A stretch of DNA of 64,000 nucleotides. Source: Pseudoalteromonas sp. 3D05 (GTDB taxonomy: Bacteria; Pseudomonadota; Gammaproteobacteria; Enterobacterales; Alteromonadaceae). Position 1 is the stretch's first letter. Every line of letters starts with the position of its first letter. Positions 9,101-17,174 of the stretch are shown piece after piece. Made by a program: the position numbers and the translations under genes. The stretch is from positions 201,003 to 265,002 of the forward strand of contig NZ_PDUS01000004.1 of NCBI RefSeq assembly GCF_002723455.1, given 5' to 3'. The notes beneath the pieces were generated by a model. That model was not told the origin of the DNA. It saw nothing but the letters and a program-made list of their open reading frames with translations, and made no database searches.

Positions 9101-9970
9101 GTAGGCGTACAACCGTTTGGTGGTCGTGGTTTATCTGGTACTGGCCCGAAAGCAGGTGGTCCAAACTACCTGCAACGCTTAGTTAAAGAAAAAGCGTCAC
9201 CTGATAACGTGCAAATGACCAACTTAACGCCCGATGAGCTTGATTTACACCACTACTCAGGTGCAAATGAGCAAGTTGAAAAGTTAATGACTAACTCAAT
9301 GCGCGACGAAAAAATTTGGCGTGGCACACCGCTAAATGACCGTGTTTCTGCTGTTAGACAGTTATTAGCCAAAGTAGCCACCGTTGATATCATCGATGAG
9401 CTTGCAGATGATTTAGCATTAACACTTGCCGATGCACGTGCCCAGCTAAACCGCCTTGAAAAGCACATGCGTAAATATACTACGTTACCAGGGCCAACAG
9501 GCGAATCAAACACACTACACCTTGAAGCACGCGGTTGTGTAGTATGTTATGCAGATAAGAGTACATCATTTAACTTTTGGGCTATCTCTATTATCACTGC
9601 ACTTGCAGCGGGTAATACTGTAATCACAGTAGCATCAGAGTTATTCTATGATGAAGCTGTTGCGTTTAAAGACAAGTTTATCTCAACAGGTGTCGCTGAA
9701 GGTGTGTTCCAAGTTGCAAAGCCAAACCAGCTACAAGCAATCTTGGCGCATCCACATTTAGCGGGCGCAGTGGTTGCAGCACGTTCATCACGTCTGGGCT
9801 ACTTTAGCCAGCAGCTTGCACAACGCAAAGGCGCAATCTTGCCTGTGATAAGCTCAGAGTATTACGATACGCTGATCAAACGTCTGATCACAGAAAAGAC
9901 GATTAGTATTGATACTACCGCCTCAGGTGGTAACACATCTCTCATGACTTTGGTTGAAGATGACGAATAA
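6167..9970 (+). CDS. putA: Bifunctional proline dehydrogenase / glutamate-semialdehyde dehydrogenase PutA
   Basis: 1267-residue enzyme that oxidises proline to glutamate in two steps, with FAD then NAD. I chose the ATG at 6167 (GAGG six bases upstream) over an upstream TTG. Domains in order: helical arm (about 1-140), proline dehydrogenase barrel (about 150-480; VDAEEADRLDIS, LVKGAYWDTEIK), aldehyde dehydrogenase (about 560-1010; ISPWNFPLAIFLG, AETGGQN, catalytic Cys817 in GQRCSALR, FGPCVHVIR), and an extra C-terminal ALDH-like domain (about 1030-1260), as in long PutA forms. E. coli PutA begins with a ribbon-helix-helix repressor domain; here the protein starts directly with the arm, so it is not self-regulating. 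The divergent Lrp-type gene is the likely regulator. A strong terminator follows. Confidence 0.96.
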   Translation: MLFNGDLTTTCPIRQKIRDFYRIDENAVIDHILPLAEVGVKARSRAWERARQIVHNIRKDQDGQSGVDALLNEFSLSSEEGVVLMCLAEALLRVPDKATQETLIRDKLAKGDWSSHLGSSDSLFVNASSWGLLVTGKMVNYNDKTKDQQFGVLKKTIGRLGEPVIRKSVNFAMKIMGKQFVMGRTIDEAIERAADTERKGYVYSYDMLGEGARTMKDADRYYQSYLNAIHSIGKAANGRGPIKSPGISVKLSAIHPRYEFTHKERVMEEIVPKLKALALVAKSYDIGFTVDAEEADRLDISLDVIEAVFSDDDLAGWHGFGLAVQAYQKRAIFVIEWLTELATRVGRKLMVRLVKGAYWDTEIKTTQQDGLDHFPVFTRKATTDVSYKACAIKMLEARDVLYPQFATHNAYTAATILEVAKGDHDGFEFQRLHGMGESLFDQIVTQEKIQCRVYAPVGQHEDLLAYLVRRLLENGANSSFVNAIVDTTQPVEALLPDPVETLQGLRNKYNTQIKMPIDLYGAERANSKGMDLTDINAITPFKENLDSWFEEHRINESDVPEGSLAVKNPANHKEVIGHVKLHNSDDMLSLLANAETAFESWSQTPVKERANLLRRIADILERHHDELVAICIKEAGKVAQDGIDEVREAVDFCRYYAARAEELSEDERFEARGVILCISPWNFPLAIFLGQVAAAIVTGNTVIAKPAEQTSYIALRSIELMLSVGLPEHVVQPVIARGSEVGKTIVPDERIQAVMFTGSTETGTIISQTLAARNDIQVPLIAETGGQNCMIVDSTALPEQVVDDVISSGFQSAGQRCSALRVLFLQEDVADGIIEMIKGALKELHVGDPALLSTDIGPVIDEKALKNLTDHVEYLKGNATLHYECEIPDNTENGAYFFAPRLYEIKDLSVLKREVFGPCVHVIRFKGTEIDNVVDQINNTGFGLTMGIHSRIEERCEYLAKMSRAGNVYVNRNMIGAIVGVQPFGGRGLSGTGPKAGGPNYLQRLVKEKASPDNVQMTNLTPDELDLHHYSGANEQVEKLMTNSMRDEKIWRGTPLNDRVSAVRQLLAKVATVDIIDELADDLALTLADARAQLNRLEKHMRKYTTLPGPTGESNTLHLEARGCVVCYADKSTSFNFWAISIITALAAGNTVITVASELFYDEAVAFKDKFISTGVAEGVFQVAKPNQLQAILAHPHLAGAVVAARSSRLGYFSQQLAQRKGAILPVISSEYYDTLIKRLITEKTISIDTTASGGNTSLMTLVEDDE

Positions 9971-9990
9971 AATCAACAACTAAGTATTAA

Positions 9991-10015
9991 AGGGCGCTTT
10001 TTAGCGCCCTTTTTG
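9991..10015 (+). terminator. Intrinsic terminator after putA
   Basis: GC-rich stem AGGGCGCT / AGCGCCCT with a short T loop, followed by a run of T, 20 bases after the putA stop. Confidence 0.92.
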
Positions 10016-10074
10016 CTACTTATACAATGAAAAGTTTGCTAACTTTAATGTATGCAAATTTTTTTGAGTAAGTA

Positions 10075-11274
10075 ATGTTTAAAACCATTCCTATAAAACA
10101 GCTTCTACCCGGTATGTTCGTACAACAAGTAACGAAGCAGTCAGGTAATATCAAAATAAAAAACCAAGGGTGGGTAAAAACGCAGGCTGGTATCGATAAG
10201 TTAATAAAAGCGGGTATTTTAGAGGTCGAGATTGACCCAGATAAAACCATCATAGAGCAACCAAAAGAGCTAAACGACGCCCCCATTGTTAGTGACACTC
10301 CAAAACAACGTGACCCATGGCATACCACTCACTCTGTTGAACAAGAGATGGGCAAAGCTCAAAAACTTTATTGTGAAGCTAAAGACTTACAGAGCAAGGC
10401 ATTTAGTGATATTAAAGCAGGAAAAACAATTGAAGTAGCGCCATTTAAAGAGCTTGCAAGTGGCTTTATTGATTCGGTTTTTCGTAACCAAGATGCGCTG
10501 GCCTGTATTACACGGATGCGAGAAAAAGACAGTTACCTATTAGAGCACTCAATTAATGTTTCTGTTTTAATTAGTATTTTTGCCAAGCATTTAAATTTTG
10601 AAAAAGAGCTCATAGAAGAACTAGCGACAGGCGCCCTGCTACACGATATTGGTAAAATACAAATCCCTGATGAGATTCTTCACAAACCCGGAAGGTTGAG
10701 TGAGCAAGAATTTAAAACAATTCAAAATCATGCGCTTTATAGTAAGCAAATTCTAGAAGAGTCAGGTTTAACAGGCATTGCTGTTGATATTGCAGGCTTT
10801 CACCACGAGCGCCTAGATGGCAGTGGCTACCCGTTTGGTAAGCACGCCGATGAAATCAGTCAGTATGTGCGTATGGCATCGATTGTTGATGTATATGACG
10901 CGCTTACAGCTGAGCGAGTTTATAAAGATGGCATGGAGCCCATTAAAGCCTTTAAAATACTGAAAGATGGCTGTCCTGATAGCTTTGATGGCGAGCTATT
11001 GACCAAGTTTATCCAATGTATTGGTATCCACCCTGTTGGTACTTTAGTGAAGCTTTCAAGCCAAAAAGTCGGATTGGTAACAAAAAGCAACCCAGCAAGC
11101 CCGCTAAAACCGCAGGTTAAAACCTTTTATCATGCCAAACATGCACGCTACACAGGCGTTGAAGATATTGATTTGGCTCATAGCCGTACTAATGATGCAC
11201 TGGAGTCAGCCGTGAAACCTAAAGATTTTAATATTGATTTAATCAGATTTTTTAAACATTCAATCCTGCCGTAA
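10075..11274 (+). CDS. HD-GYP cyclic di-GMP phosphodiesterase with DUF3391 N-terminus
   Basis: 399 residues. The N-terminal part (about 1-130) resembles DUF3391, starting IKQLLPGMFVQQV. The HD-GYP domain (about 145-320) shows the family's series: LLEHSINVSVL, HDIGK with His190 and Asp191, the PDEILHKPG loop, HALYSKQIL, HHERLDGSGYP, and DVYDALTAER. All metal ligands and the GYP triplet appear intact, so activity against cyclic di-GMP is likely. There is no membrane helix, so it is cytosolic. It stands alone between putA and the convergent gspB gene. The C-terminal 80 residues are less conserved. Confidence 0.9.
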   Translation: MFKTIPIKQLLPGMFVQQVTKQSGNIKIKNQGWVKTQAGIDKLIKAGILEVEIDPDKTIIEQPKELNDAPIVSDTPKQRDPWHTTHSVEQEMGKAQKLYCEAKDLQSKAFSDIKAGKTIEVAPFKELASGFIDSVFRNQDALACITRMREKDSYLLEHSINVSVLISIFAKHLNFEKELIEELATGALLHDIGKIQIPDEILHKPGRLSEQEFKTIQNHALYSKQILEESGLTGIAVDIAGFHHERLDGSGYPFGKHADEISQYVRMASIVDVYDALTAERVYKDGMEPIKAFKILKDGCPDSFDGELLTKFIQCIGIHPVGTLVKLSSQKVGLVTKSNPASPLKPQVKTFYHAKHARYTGVEDIDLAHSRTNDALESAVKPKDFNIDLIRFFKHSILP

Positions 11275-11307
11275 TACTACAGCAGGGGGATACTTATAAA
11301 AAATCAA

Positions 11308-12360
11308 TTACTCTGGCCAATCTTGCAACGCTTTAATACTAAATTGATAGCCATCGAAACTTAATACACTTTGTTCTGGGGTTATCTCTAACACTTCAAT
11401 ATCATCTAAACTATCACCTTCATACAGTTCACGGTTGTTAAGCTTGATCCAACGCTTCTCAACGGACGATGAATAAATATGTGCCTGATATTTAATATTA
11501 GGTAGCAAAGCTAATAAGCCGTCTGGTAATAGCTCAATAGGCTCTGCGTAAGAAGAGTTTCTTGTTGCTTGGGTAACTTGATTGGTCGTGACTGTTTCAG
11601 TGTCTTTAATTGCTTGGGCAAACGCATTTTTAAGCTCACTAGGCACAGTCTCTAACTCATCGTCGCGCTGCGGTACTATTTGGTTCGCTGAATTTGACTG
11701 CTCAATGGGCTTTCCAAGCACCTTATATTGGCTTAAATCAATATCTCTTGAGCGAGTATTTATTGGCTGTGATTGTGCAAACTGTTGAGGTTGAGCGTAT
11801 TGCTGTGGCTGTGAATACTGCTGCGGCTGAAACTGAGCTGTAGGGGCATTAATCACTTGCTGATACCCATTTGGAGTTTGGACTAAAACAGTTTGCCCTT
11901 GCGAGTAAGTTGGTACAGCATTAACAGGCACTTGGACCCATTGATACTGTTGAGATTGGTTCGCGTAGCCTTGGGCCATCACAGGCTGCTGTGAATTAGT
12001 AAACTGTGCGGGTGCATTTTGAACTTCTTGCGGTACATTCTTAGGCAATGTATCGCTGCTCTTTTGCACGCTAGAAACGTCTTCATTCGGCTGAATCACT
12101 TTTTCATCAGTTGCTGATAACTCTTTAAGGCTAGGCTCTGACGCACTATCTGTTGGAATACTCTTAGTCTGAAACCACTTACCAATTGAAAAGCCAGCCA
12201 CTAAGGTCAGCGCTAAAGCCAACAATAAGGCAAGTGACATTGCGATTAAGCGATACCTTTTAAGCTCTTGTTGTTGTTTAATTTGTTGAGCATTTTGATC
12301 AAAAGCAGATGCTTCATCATGATGCTCAGATTGTTTTAATGCATCTAATAAAAACGACAT
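11308..12360 (-). CDS. gspB: General secretion pathway protein B (GspB/ExeB-like)
   Basis: 350 residues. It starts MSFLLDALKQSE, typical of GspB, with a short cytosolic part, one membrane helix (about 38-60), then a long periplasmic linker rich in Gln, Pro, Ser and Thr. The linker holds an imperfect QPQQ[YF][AS] repeat at about 178-200. The C-terminal domain (about 270-350; LPNIKYQAHIYSSSVEKRWIKL cut short: LPNIKYQAHIYS) is the type II secretion GspB domain. With the GspA ATPase, such proteins help insert the secretin through peptidoglycan. It begins 12 bp after gspA on the same strand, which supports the pairing. The rest of the gsp operon is not in this window, as in many species where gspAB is separate. 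Confidence 0.85.
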   Translation of the reverse strand: MSFLLDALKQSEHHDEASAFDQNAQQIKQQQELKRYRLIAMSLALLLALALTLVAGFSIGKWFQTKSIPTDSASEPSLKELSATDEKVIQPNEDVSSVQKSSDTLPKNVPQEVQNAPAQFTNSQQPVMAQGYANQSQQYQWVQVPVNAVPTYSQGQTVLVQTPNGYQQVINAPTAQFQPQQYSQPQQYAQPQQFAQSQPINTRSRDIDLSQYKVLGKPIEQSNSANQIVPQRDDELETVPSELKNAFAQAIKDTETVTTNQVTQATRNSSYAEPIELLPDGLLALLPNIKYQAHIYSSSVEKRWIKLNNRELYEGDSLDDIEVLEITPEQSVLSFDGYQFSIKALQDWPE

Positions 12361-12372
12361 AATTCACCACGA

Positions 12373-13290
12373 CTAAAAAATAAACGACAAGCCAACACCG
12401 GCGCCTAACACTGTTATAAAAACGAAAGGTATTAAAAGCTTACTGGTTTTTGCTTCACTTTGAACTTCACTTTGCAGTACGCTTGGCGGTAACGCCTCTT
12501 CTGCTGAACGCATCACAATTTCACTATCAATGACCATAACTTGTTTAGAAAACGCTCCCATTAAGCAACGCTCGCATAGTAAGTTAACTAACCTAGGAAT
12601 ACCTTTTGTAACAATATAAACAGTTTTTAATGCATCAGCCGAAAACATCGCACGTTCACAGCCGGCAACATATAAACGATGTTTGATGTAAGCAATAGTT
12701 TGCCCCTCGGTCAGCGGCAATAAATGGTACCGAGCAGTAATACGCTGCGCTAATTGCCTTAATTCATTGCGCTTAAGTAACTCTTGTAACTCTGGTTGAC
12801 CGACTAACACTATTTGCAGTAACTTTTTATGGTTGGTTTCTATGTTGGTCAATAACCGCAGTTGTTCGAGTACATCTGGTGCAAGTAGCTGTGCTTCATC
12901 AATCAATAGTATCGTGTGACCACCCGATTCATGATTAGCCTCTAAATGCTTTTTTATTGCATCAGTTAAGGTTTTTAGTGTGGCATTGACGCCATCATAA
13001 TTAATGACAAGTTCATCGCAAATACTGGCTAACAACTCTAGCTGTGATAATGCCGGGTTATGGATCATTGCCACTTGCGTATTCTCAGGCAGTTGTTCTT
13101 GCAAGCTACGAATTAGGGTTGTTTTACCTGTCCCTACCTCGCCTGTAAGCAATACAAAACCACCCGCCTCGCCTAAACCATAGGTAAGGTGAGCTAATGC
13201 TTCTTTGTGGCGCTCGCTTAAAAATAAATATTGTGGATTTGGCGCGATTGAAAACGGTTTTTCCGACAAGCCAAAATAGCTTAAATACAC
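12373..13290 (-). CDS. gspA: GspA/ExeA-like AAA ATPase
   Basis: 305-residue AAA protein. It begins MYLSYFGLSEKPFSIAP, the standard opening of the ExeA/MshM family. Walker A is GEVGTGKT (about 49-56), Walker B is TILLIDEAQ (about 125-133), followed by RLLTNIETN and an arginine-bearing RQLAQRITARYHL segment. A C-terminal membrane helix (about 285-303) ends the protein. Aeromonas ExeA is much longer, with a periplasmic peptidoglycan-binding domain; here the protein stops right after the membrane helix. It heads a two-gene unit with gspB. MshM is a possible alternative, but the GspB partner favours GspA. Confidence 0.82.
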   Translation of the reverse strand: MYLSYFGLSEKPFSIAPNPQYLFLSERHKEALAHLTYGLGEAGGFVLLTGEVGTGKTTLIRSLQEQLPENTQVAMIHNPALSQLELLASICDELVINYDGVNATLKTLTDAIKKHLEANHESGGHTILLIDEAQLLAPDVLEQLRLLTNIETNHKKLLQIVLVGQPELQELLKRNELRQLAQRITARYHLLPLTEGQTIAYIKHRLYVAGCERAMFSADALKTVYIVTKGIPRLVNLLCERCLMGAFSKQVMVIDSEIVMRSAEEALPPSVLQSEVQSEAKTSKLLIPFVFITVLGAGVGLSFIF

Positions 13291-13418
13291 CCTGAACTTC
13301 CTTACTGAGTAAATCTGCGCCTATAATGGCAAAAAAATGCACTAAGTGAAAACCTTGTTAGCGTTTTATTACTTAAATAACGTAAAATAACCTAAACAGG
13401 TTAACTCTAGGCGTGACT

Positions 13419-14534
13419 ATGGAAGTTTATTTAGTGGGTGGTGCAGTGCGTGATGAGCTGCTCGGACGTAAAATTAAAGAACGTGATTATGTTGTTGTTG
13501 GTGCAACTGCAGATCAACTTTTACAGCAAGGCTTTGTACAAGTCGGTAAAGATTTTCCTGTTTTTTTACACCCAAAAACCAAAGAAGAATATGCACTCGC
13601 TCGTACTGAACGCAAACAAGGTCAAGGGTATACCGGGTTTACTTGTGAGTTTTCAGCAGATGTTACACTTGAAGATGACTTACGCCGACGCGACCTTACA
13701 GTTAATGCCATCGCAAAAGCTGACGATGGCAGCTTAATTGATCCATACAACGGTAAACTAGATTTAGACAACCGCATTCTTCGCCATGTATCCGATGCAT
13801 TTAGTGAAGACCCACTTAGAATATTGCGTGTTGCTCGCTTTGCAGCTCGTTATCATTACCTTGGTTTTACTATTGCTGATGAGACCAAAACGCTATTAAA
13901 GAGCATGATTTCTCAAGGTGAACTGAACACTCTGACACCAGAACGTATTTGGCTTGAATGTGAAAAGTCGCTCAGTGATGGCGCTTTTGCTGAGTTTTTG
14001 CAAACGCTTTACAGCCTTAATGCTCTTCCTTCAATCAGCAACGCATTGGCTTCATCGTGGAGCTCTGATAAATACCAGCAAATCAAAGCCCGCTATGAGT
14101 ATGCAAACAGTCAAAAGGTGACTGAGCCTAGCTTACTATTTTGCCAAGCTACCAGTGATTTATGCCGTGACTCAATAATCACACTAGCGACATCAATTCG
14201 GGTGCCAAATGATGTTCGGGATATGGCGCTCTACTTGCAACAGCACCTCGCAACCCTTAAAGATGAACAACTTAACAGCAGTGAGTTACTGGCACTTTGT
14301 AATCAACTTGACCTATGGCGCCGACCAGAACGATTCAGTGCTTTATTAAAAGCAGCGGAGATTGCCAATTGCGGGCCATTAAAACGGCAACACACTCTAG
14401 TAAGTGCTACTGAAGCAGCTAAAAAAATTAGCCCGCAACAGTTTATTGCTCAAGGTATTAAAGGTGCTGATATAAAAACCGCGCTAGAACAAGCGCGGTT
14501 AGACATGTTTAAACAACATTTAAATCAGGTTTAG
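13419..14534 (+). CDS. cca: CCA-adding tRNA nucleotidyltransferase
   Basis: 371 residues. It adds or repairs the CCA end of tRNA. I chose the ATG at 13419 over a GTG at 13413 because AGG lies seven bases upstream of the ATG. Class II nucleotidyltransferase motifs are clear: LVGGAVRDELLG (residues 4-15), ERDYVVVG, RRRDLTVNAIA, DPLRILRVARFAARY and TPERIWLECEKSL. The bacterial multifunctional enzyme (E. coli, 412 residues) has a C-terminal HD phosphohydrolase; here the matching region has no His-Asp pair and reads LFCQATSDLCRD, although the following IRVPNDVRDMAL is recognisably homologous. So nucleotidyl transfer is expected but not the HD activities. The 3' end overlaps the convergent DUF1566 gene by four bases. 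Confidence 0.93.
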   Translation: MEVYLVGGAVRDELLGRKIKERDYVVVGATADQLLQQGFVQVGKDFPVFLHPKTKEEYALARTERKQGQGYTGFTCEFSADVTLEDDLRRRDLTVNAIAKADDGSLIDPYNGKLDLDNRILRHVSDAFSEDPLRILRVARFAARYHYLGFTIADETKTLLKSMISQGELNTLTPERIWLECEKSLSDGAFAEFLQTLYSLNALPSISNALASSWSSDKYQQIKARYEYANSQKVTEPSLLFCQATSDLCRDSIITLATSIRVPNDVRDMALYLQQHLATLKDEQLNSSELLALCNQLDLWRRPERFSALLKAAEIANCGPLKRQHTLVSATEAAKKISPQQFIAQGIKGADIKTALEQARLDMFKQHLNQV

Positions 14535-15040
14535 TCCTCATATCGCACCAAGCGAAGGTAAACGTTAGAGGTTTTAGCATGTAAACTGTTAAGGCCTCTG
14601 TCGAATGTGTATACCCAAGCAAAGCCGGGGTCAATAACGCCCGATGTACTCGTCCAATAGTTTTCACTTTTATTCCCTTTGAAAATAACCTCATTGATAC
14701 TTGGGGTTACACAACTGTGCTCTAGAATACTTGCTAGCTCTTTATTATTCGGTACTTGCCAATCATCATGATTTGCTGTGCGGTCGTTAACCGACGCTCT
14801 TAAAGCTTCTTGCCACGAGGTTTTAATTGCGCTATTTGTACAGCTAGTGGTATCAGCATCATAGCTTTGCCCGTAACTACAGGTTTGCCACATTAACCCT
14901 GTCACGCTATCGCTCACTGTGCCATCATTGTTAAGTGTAAAACGCGCTGTGGATGTTGTTTCAGGCACCGTGCTGTAACACGTTTGCGCAGCCAAAAAGC
15001 TTGGGCTTAAAAGTAGTATGCTCGCAAATAATGTTTTCAT
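14531..15040 (-). CDS. Small exported DUF1566 (Lcl C-terminal domain) protein
   Basis: 169 residues with a signal peptide (about 1-18, ending FLAA) and a single DUF1566 domain: RFTLNNDGTVSDSVTGLMWQTC, here split as the DSVTGLMWQTCSYG core, WQVPNNKELASILEH and a C-terminal YLRLVRYED. Several Cys residues suggest disulfides after export. Function is unknown; the domain is common in exported proteins of marine gammaproteobacteria and resembles sulfatase-modifying/C-type-lectin-like folds. Its ATG overlaps the upstream lipoprotein's TGA (ATGA), so the two are translationally coupled and probably act together. Confidence 0.8.
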   Translation of the reverse strand: MKTLFASILLLSPSFLAAQTCYSTVPETTSTARFTLNNDGTVSDSVTGLMWQTCSYGQSYDADTTSCTNSAIKTSWQEALRASVNDRTANHDDWQVPNNKELASILEHSCVTPSINEVIFKGNKSENYWTSTSGVIDPGFAWVYTFDRGLNSLHAKTSNVYLRLVRYED

Positions 15041-16716
15041 TGTGATGCCCCCGCTGTTCTAACTAAGCGTACAAATGCCGTTTCACTCTTAGGATAAGCT
15101 AAATCATTGCCATCGCTCATATCTATTATATAAGCCTGCGATAAACTAGTACCATCTGCCGCTGTTTGCGAGGTCCAATAAGGTAAAAAAGGTTGGTTTA
15201 CAAAAGCGTGCTGAGTAGGTGTATTAACAAAGTAATCATTATCAATTAATAACGATTGCCCATGTTGAGAATAATCCAATAAAGTCATCAGCTCGGTGTA
15301 CGTGGGGACTCGCCAATTAGTTCCACCACAATAATCTGAATTATTAACGGCATTAACATACTCTTGTAAACCACAATTCGTTGTTGCCGAGCATGTGGTA
15401 GTTGCACCTAGCTGACTACCACCTTGTACGCCGGTTTCTCCATTTAAATACCATGTATAGTGGTTCTGTCCTTCTCTGAGTGAGGTTGCGTTAGGTAAAG
15501 TGCCAGTGTTTGGGCTTTTAACTTCCCAAATTAGTCCTGTGACATTATCTCGAACGCAACTAAAGTTACTCGCATTGTCCGGAAGCTCATCGGCAAACTC
15601 ATTTAACTTAGTAAAATCAAATGCTGAATCACCAGCGCCTACTTTATTGATATGCGTACTAACAACACTGTCCCGACCAACGGCTGCATCTTGGCGAGGA
15701 AAGTCAGGGCTGTCACATGCTATTTGTTGGGTATTGTTGTAGCACGTATTCACCCCTGTATCATTAATTAGACCTAACGGTTTAGATTCAATATTGATTT
15801 GTACGACATCGGCGTCTGTTCGACCTTTACTATCGGTCACTGTTACCTCAAAACTAAACGTATTAACAGCTTCGGTTTTTGGTGCGGTAAACGAGGTAAT
15901 ACATTGTTCTTGATTTGCTAAAGTAACACTGCCAACAATTTGTTCCCAATGACAGGAGAATGTTTCGGTGACGGTTTCACTTGCCGTTGCATCGAGCGTA
16001 ACAAGTTCAACTTCATTTACGGTTTGATCAGCCCCCGCATTAGCAATAACCACTTTATCTGTTCTGTTTAATTTATGATTATATTGAATACTCGCTTCTC
16101 CCCCTTCATCATCAATGACGGTTAGCTGCCACACTAAAGTTGTGTTTACATCTAATAGAGGGTGAGAAAAACTGATAGTCTCATTATTGTAGCTATCGAC
16201 CGCAACAGTTGGACCAGAGATTTGCTGCCAACGATAACTATTAATAGCACCATTTTCATCGGGATCTGATGACTCAGCACCGCTCAACGTAATGGTGTCT
16301 TTATAATCGGAAGGTAATTCTGCAGGCGCAATTTGTGTAACAACCGCCTCGGGTAGTTGGTTATTCGAGACAATATCAATCATAACGTCATCACTAACTA
16401 ACTGACCGTCTGCTGTTTGGTAGTTAACCCGTAATAGTAGTTGGCTGTCCGTCTTTACATCTGGCGCTGTTAAGGTTTGTTCATCGCCATCAGCAGGTAA
16501 CCCTTCAACAGCGGGCCCATTAATTCTTTGCCAAGAAAACGTTCCATTTGCAGGTGAGCCTATCGCTGTTAGAGTAAATTCGCTCTTCTCAATAACTTGC
16601 TGATCTATCCCTGCGTTGACCGATGCAGCCACATCGGGGTTATCATTCCCACCACCTGAGCCGCCGCAAGCACTGAGCAAGCTAACAACAGGCAATAAAG
16701 TGAATAGAGCTCTCAT
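15037..16716 (-). CDS. Surface lipoprotein with Ig/PKD-like repeats and a DUF1566 domain
   Basis: 559 residues from the ATG at 16716, chosen because GAGGAAA lies six bases upstream; in-frame starts further up lack a ribosome site. The signal peptide ends in a lipobox, LLSAC, with Cys17 followed by a GGSGGG linker typical of outer-membrane lipoproteins. Three PKD/Ig-like repeats cover about residues 30-310 (NAGIDQQV..., LSGAESSDPDENG..., NAGADQTV...), each with a WQ/WEQI-x-GP core strand. The C-terminal half (about 325-555) is DUF1566: VTGLIWEVKSP, NWRVPTYTELMTLLDYS, YWTSQTA, FVRLVRTAG. The layout suggests a surface-anchored binding or adhesive protein; this is inference. It is coupled to the smaller DUF1566 gene. 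Confidence 0.82.
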   Translation of the reverse strand: MRALFTLLPVVSLLSACGGSGGGNDNPDVAASVNAGIDQQVIEKSEFTLTAIGSPANGTFSWQRINGPAVEGLPADGDEQTLTAPDVKTDSQLLLRVNYQTADGQLVSDDVMIDIVSNNQLPEAVVTQIAPAELPSDYKDTITLSGAESSDPDENGAINSYRWQQISGPTVAVDSYNNETISFSHPLLDVNTTLVWQLTVIDDEGGEASIQYNHKLNRTDKVVIANAGADQTVNEVELVTLDATASETVTETFSCHWEQIVGSVTLANQEQCITSFTAPKTEAVNTFSFEVTVTDSKGRTDADVVQINIESKPLGLINDTGVNTCYNNTQQIACDSPDFPRQDAAVGRDSVVSTHINKVGAGDSAFDFTKLNEFADELPDNASNFSCVRDNVTGLIWEVKSPNTGTLPNATSLREGQNHYTWYLNGETGVQGGSQLGATTTCSATTNCGLQEYVNAVNNSDYCGGTNWRVPTYTELMTLLDYSQHGQSLLIDNDYFVNTPTQHAFVNQPFLPYWTSQTAADGTSLSQAYIIDMSDGNDLAYPKSETAFVRLVRTAGASQ

Positions 16717-16818
16717 GCAATGTTTCCTCATTTTCATCATATAGGTATATAGCACGCTTATTTAGGCTACATTCTTTAATTAGATAATAAGCAACAACAA
16801 TGCCAGTTATGCAGGAGA

Positions 16819-17151
16819 TTACATATAACTATCTTGATGGATACGTACAAATAGTTTTGTGCCAACTTTACTGTAATCTACTTTGTATTCTCGACCATCC
16901 AAGGCTTGTATGAATAGCAGTCGTTTTTCTTCACCGAATACATCAGCACTACTAATATATACCATATCGAGATAACGCTCTTTTGCTTCACGACGGTTTT
17001 TTGGCAGCTCTTCTTTAAATGGCTCTAAGCCATTTTGAGTCACTTTAATTTTAGGGTGAGTTTCAGAGTTTACGATCACTAAATCGAGTTTTTTTTCTTT
17101 GTGGATAATCGTATTTCTTCCACTTTTAATAAATGATCTATCTTGACTCAT
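16819..17151 (-). CDS. Small protein of unknown function
   Basis: 110 residues, charged, with no signal peptide or membrane helix. I do not recognise a family. It has a basic N-terminal half (IIHKEKKLDLVIVN, ELPKNRREAKERYLDMVYIS) and a beta-rich end (RLLFIQALDGREYKVDYSKVGTKLFVRIH) that could be a small barrel. An AGGA motif eight bases upstream supports the ATG at 17151. It lies 23 bp downstream of the DUF2982 gene on the same strand, so the two probably form one unit. Confidence 0.6.
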   Translation of the reverse strand: MSQDRSFIKSGRNTIIHKEKKLDLVIVNSETHPKIKVTQNGLEPFKEELPKNRREAKERYLDMVYISSADVFGEEKRLLFIQALDGREYKVDYSKVGTKLFVRIHQDSYM

Positions 17152-17174
17152 CGCATTATCCTACTGACGTCTAT

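Noticed and set aside
7341..9513. Minus-strand open frames inside putA
   Set aside because: They are shadows of a well-supported 1267-residue gene and have no motifs or ribosome sites of note.
11760..11850. Possible tandem DNA repeat
   Set aside because: It is the coding sequence of the Gln-rich linker of GspB, an in-frame low-complexity protein stretch.
13124..13342. 72-codon frame overlapping the gspA start
   Set aside because: It overlaps the Walker A coding stretch of gspA in another frame and has no family features.
13438..13737. 99-codon frame inside cca
   Set aside because: Alternative frame of a gene with clear nucleotidyltransferase motifs. Not a frameshift, as the cca frame is complete.
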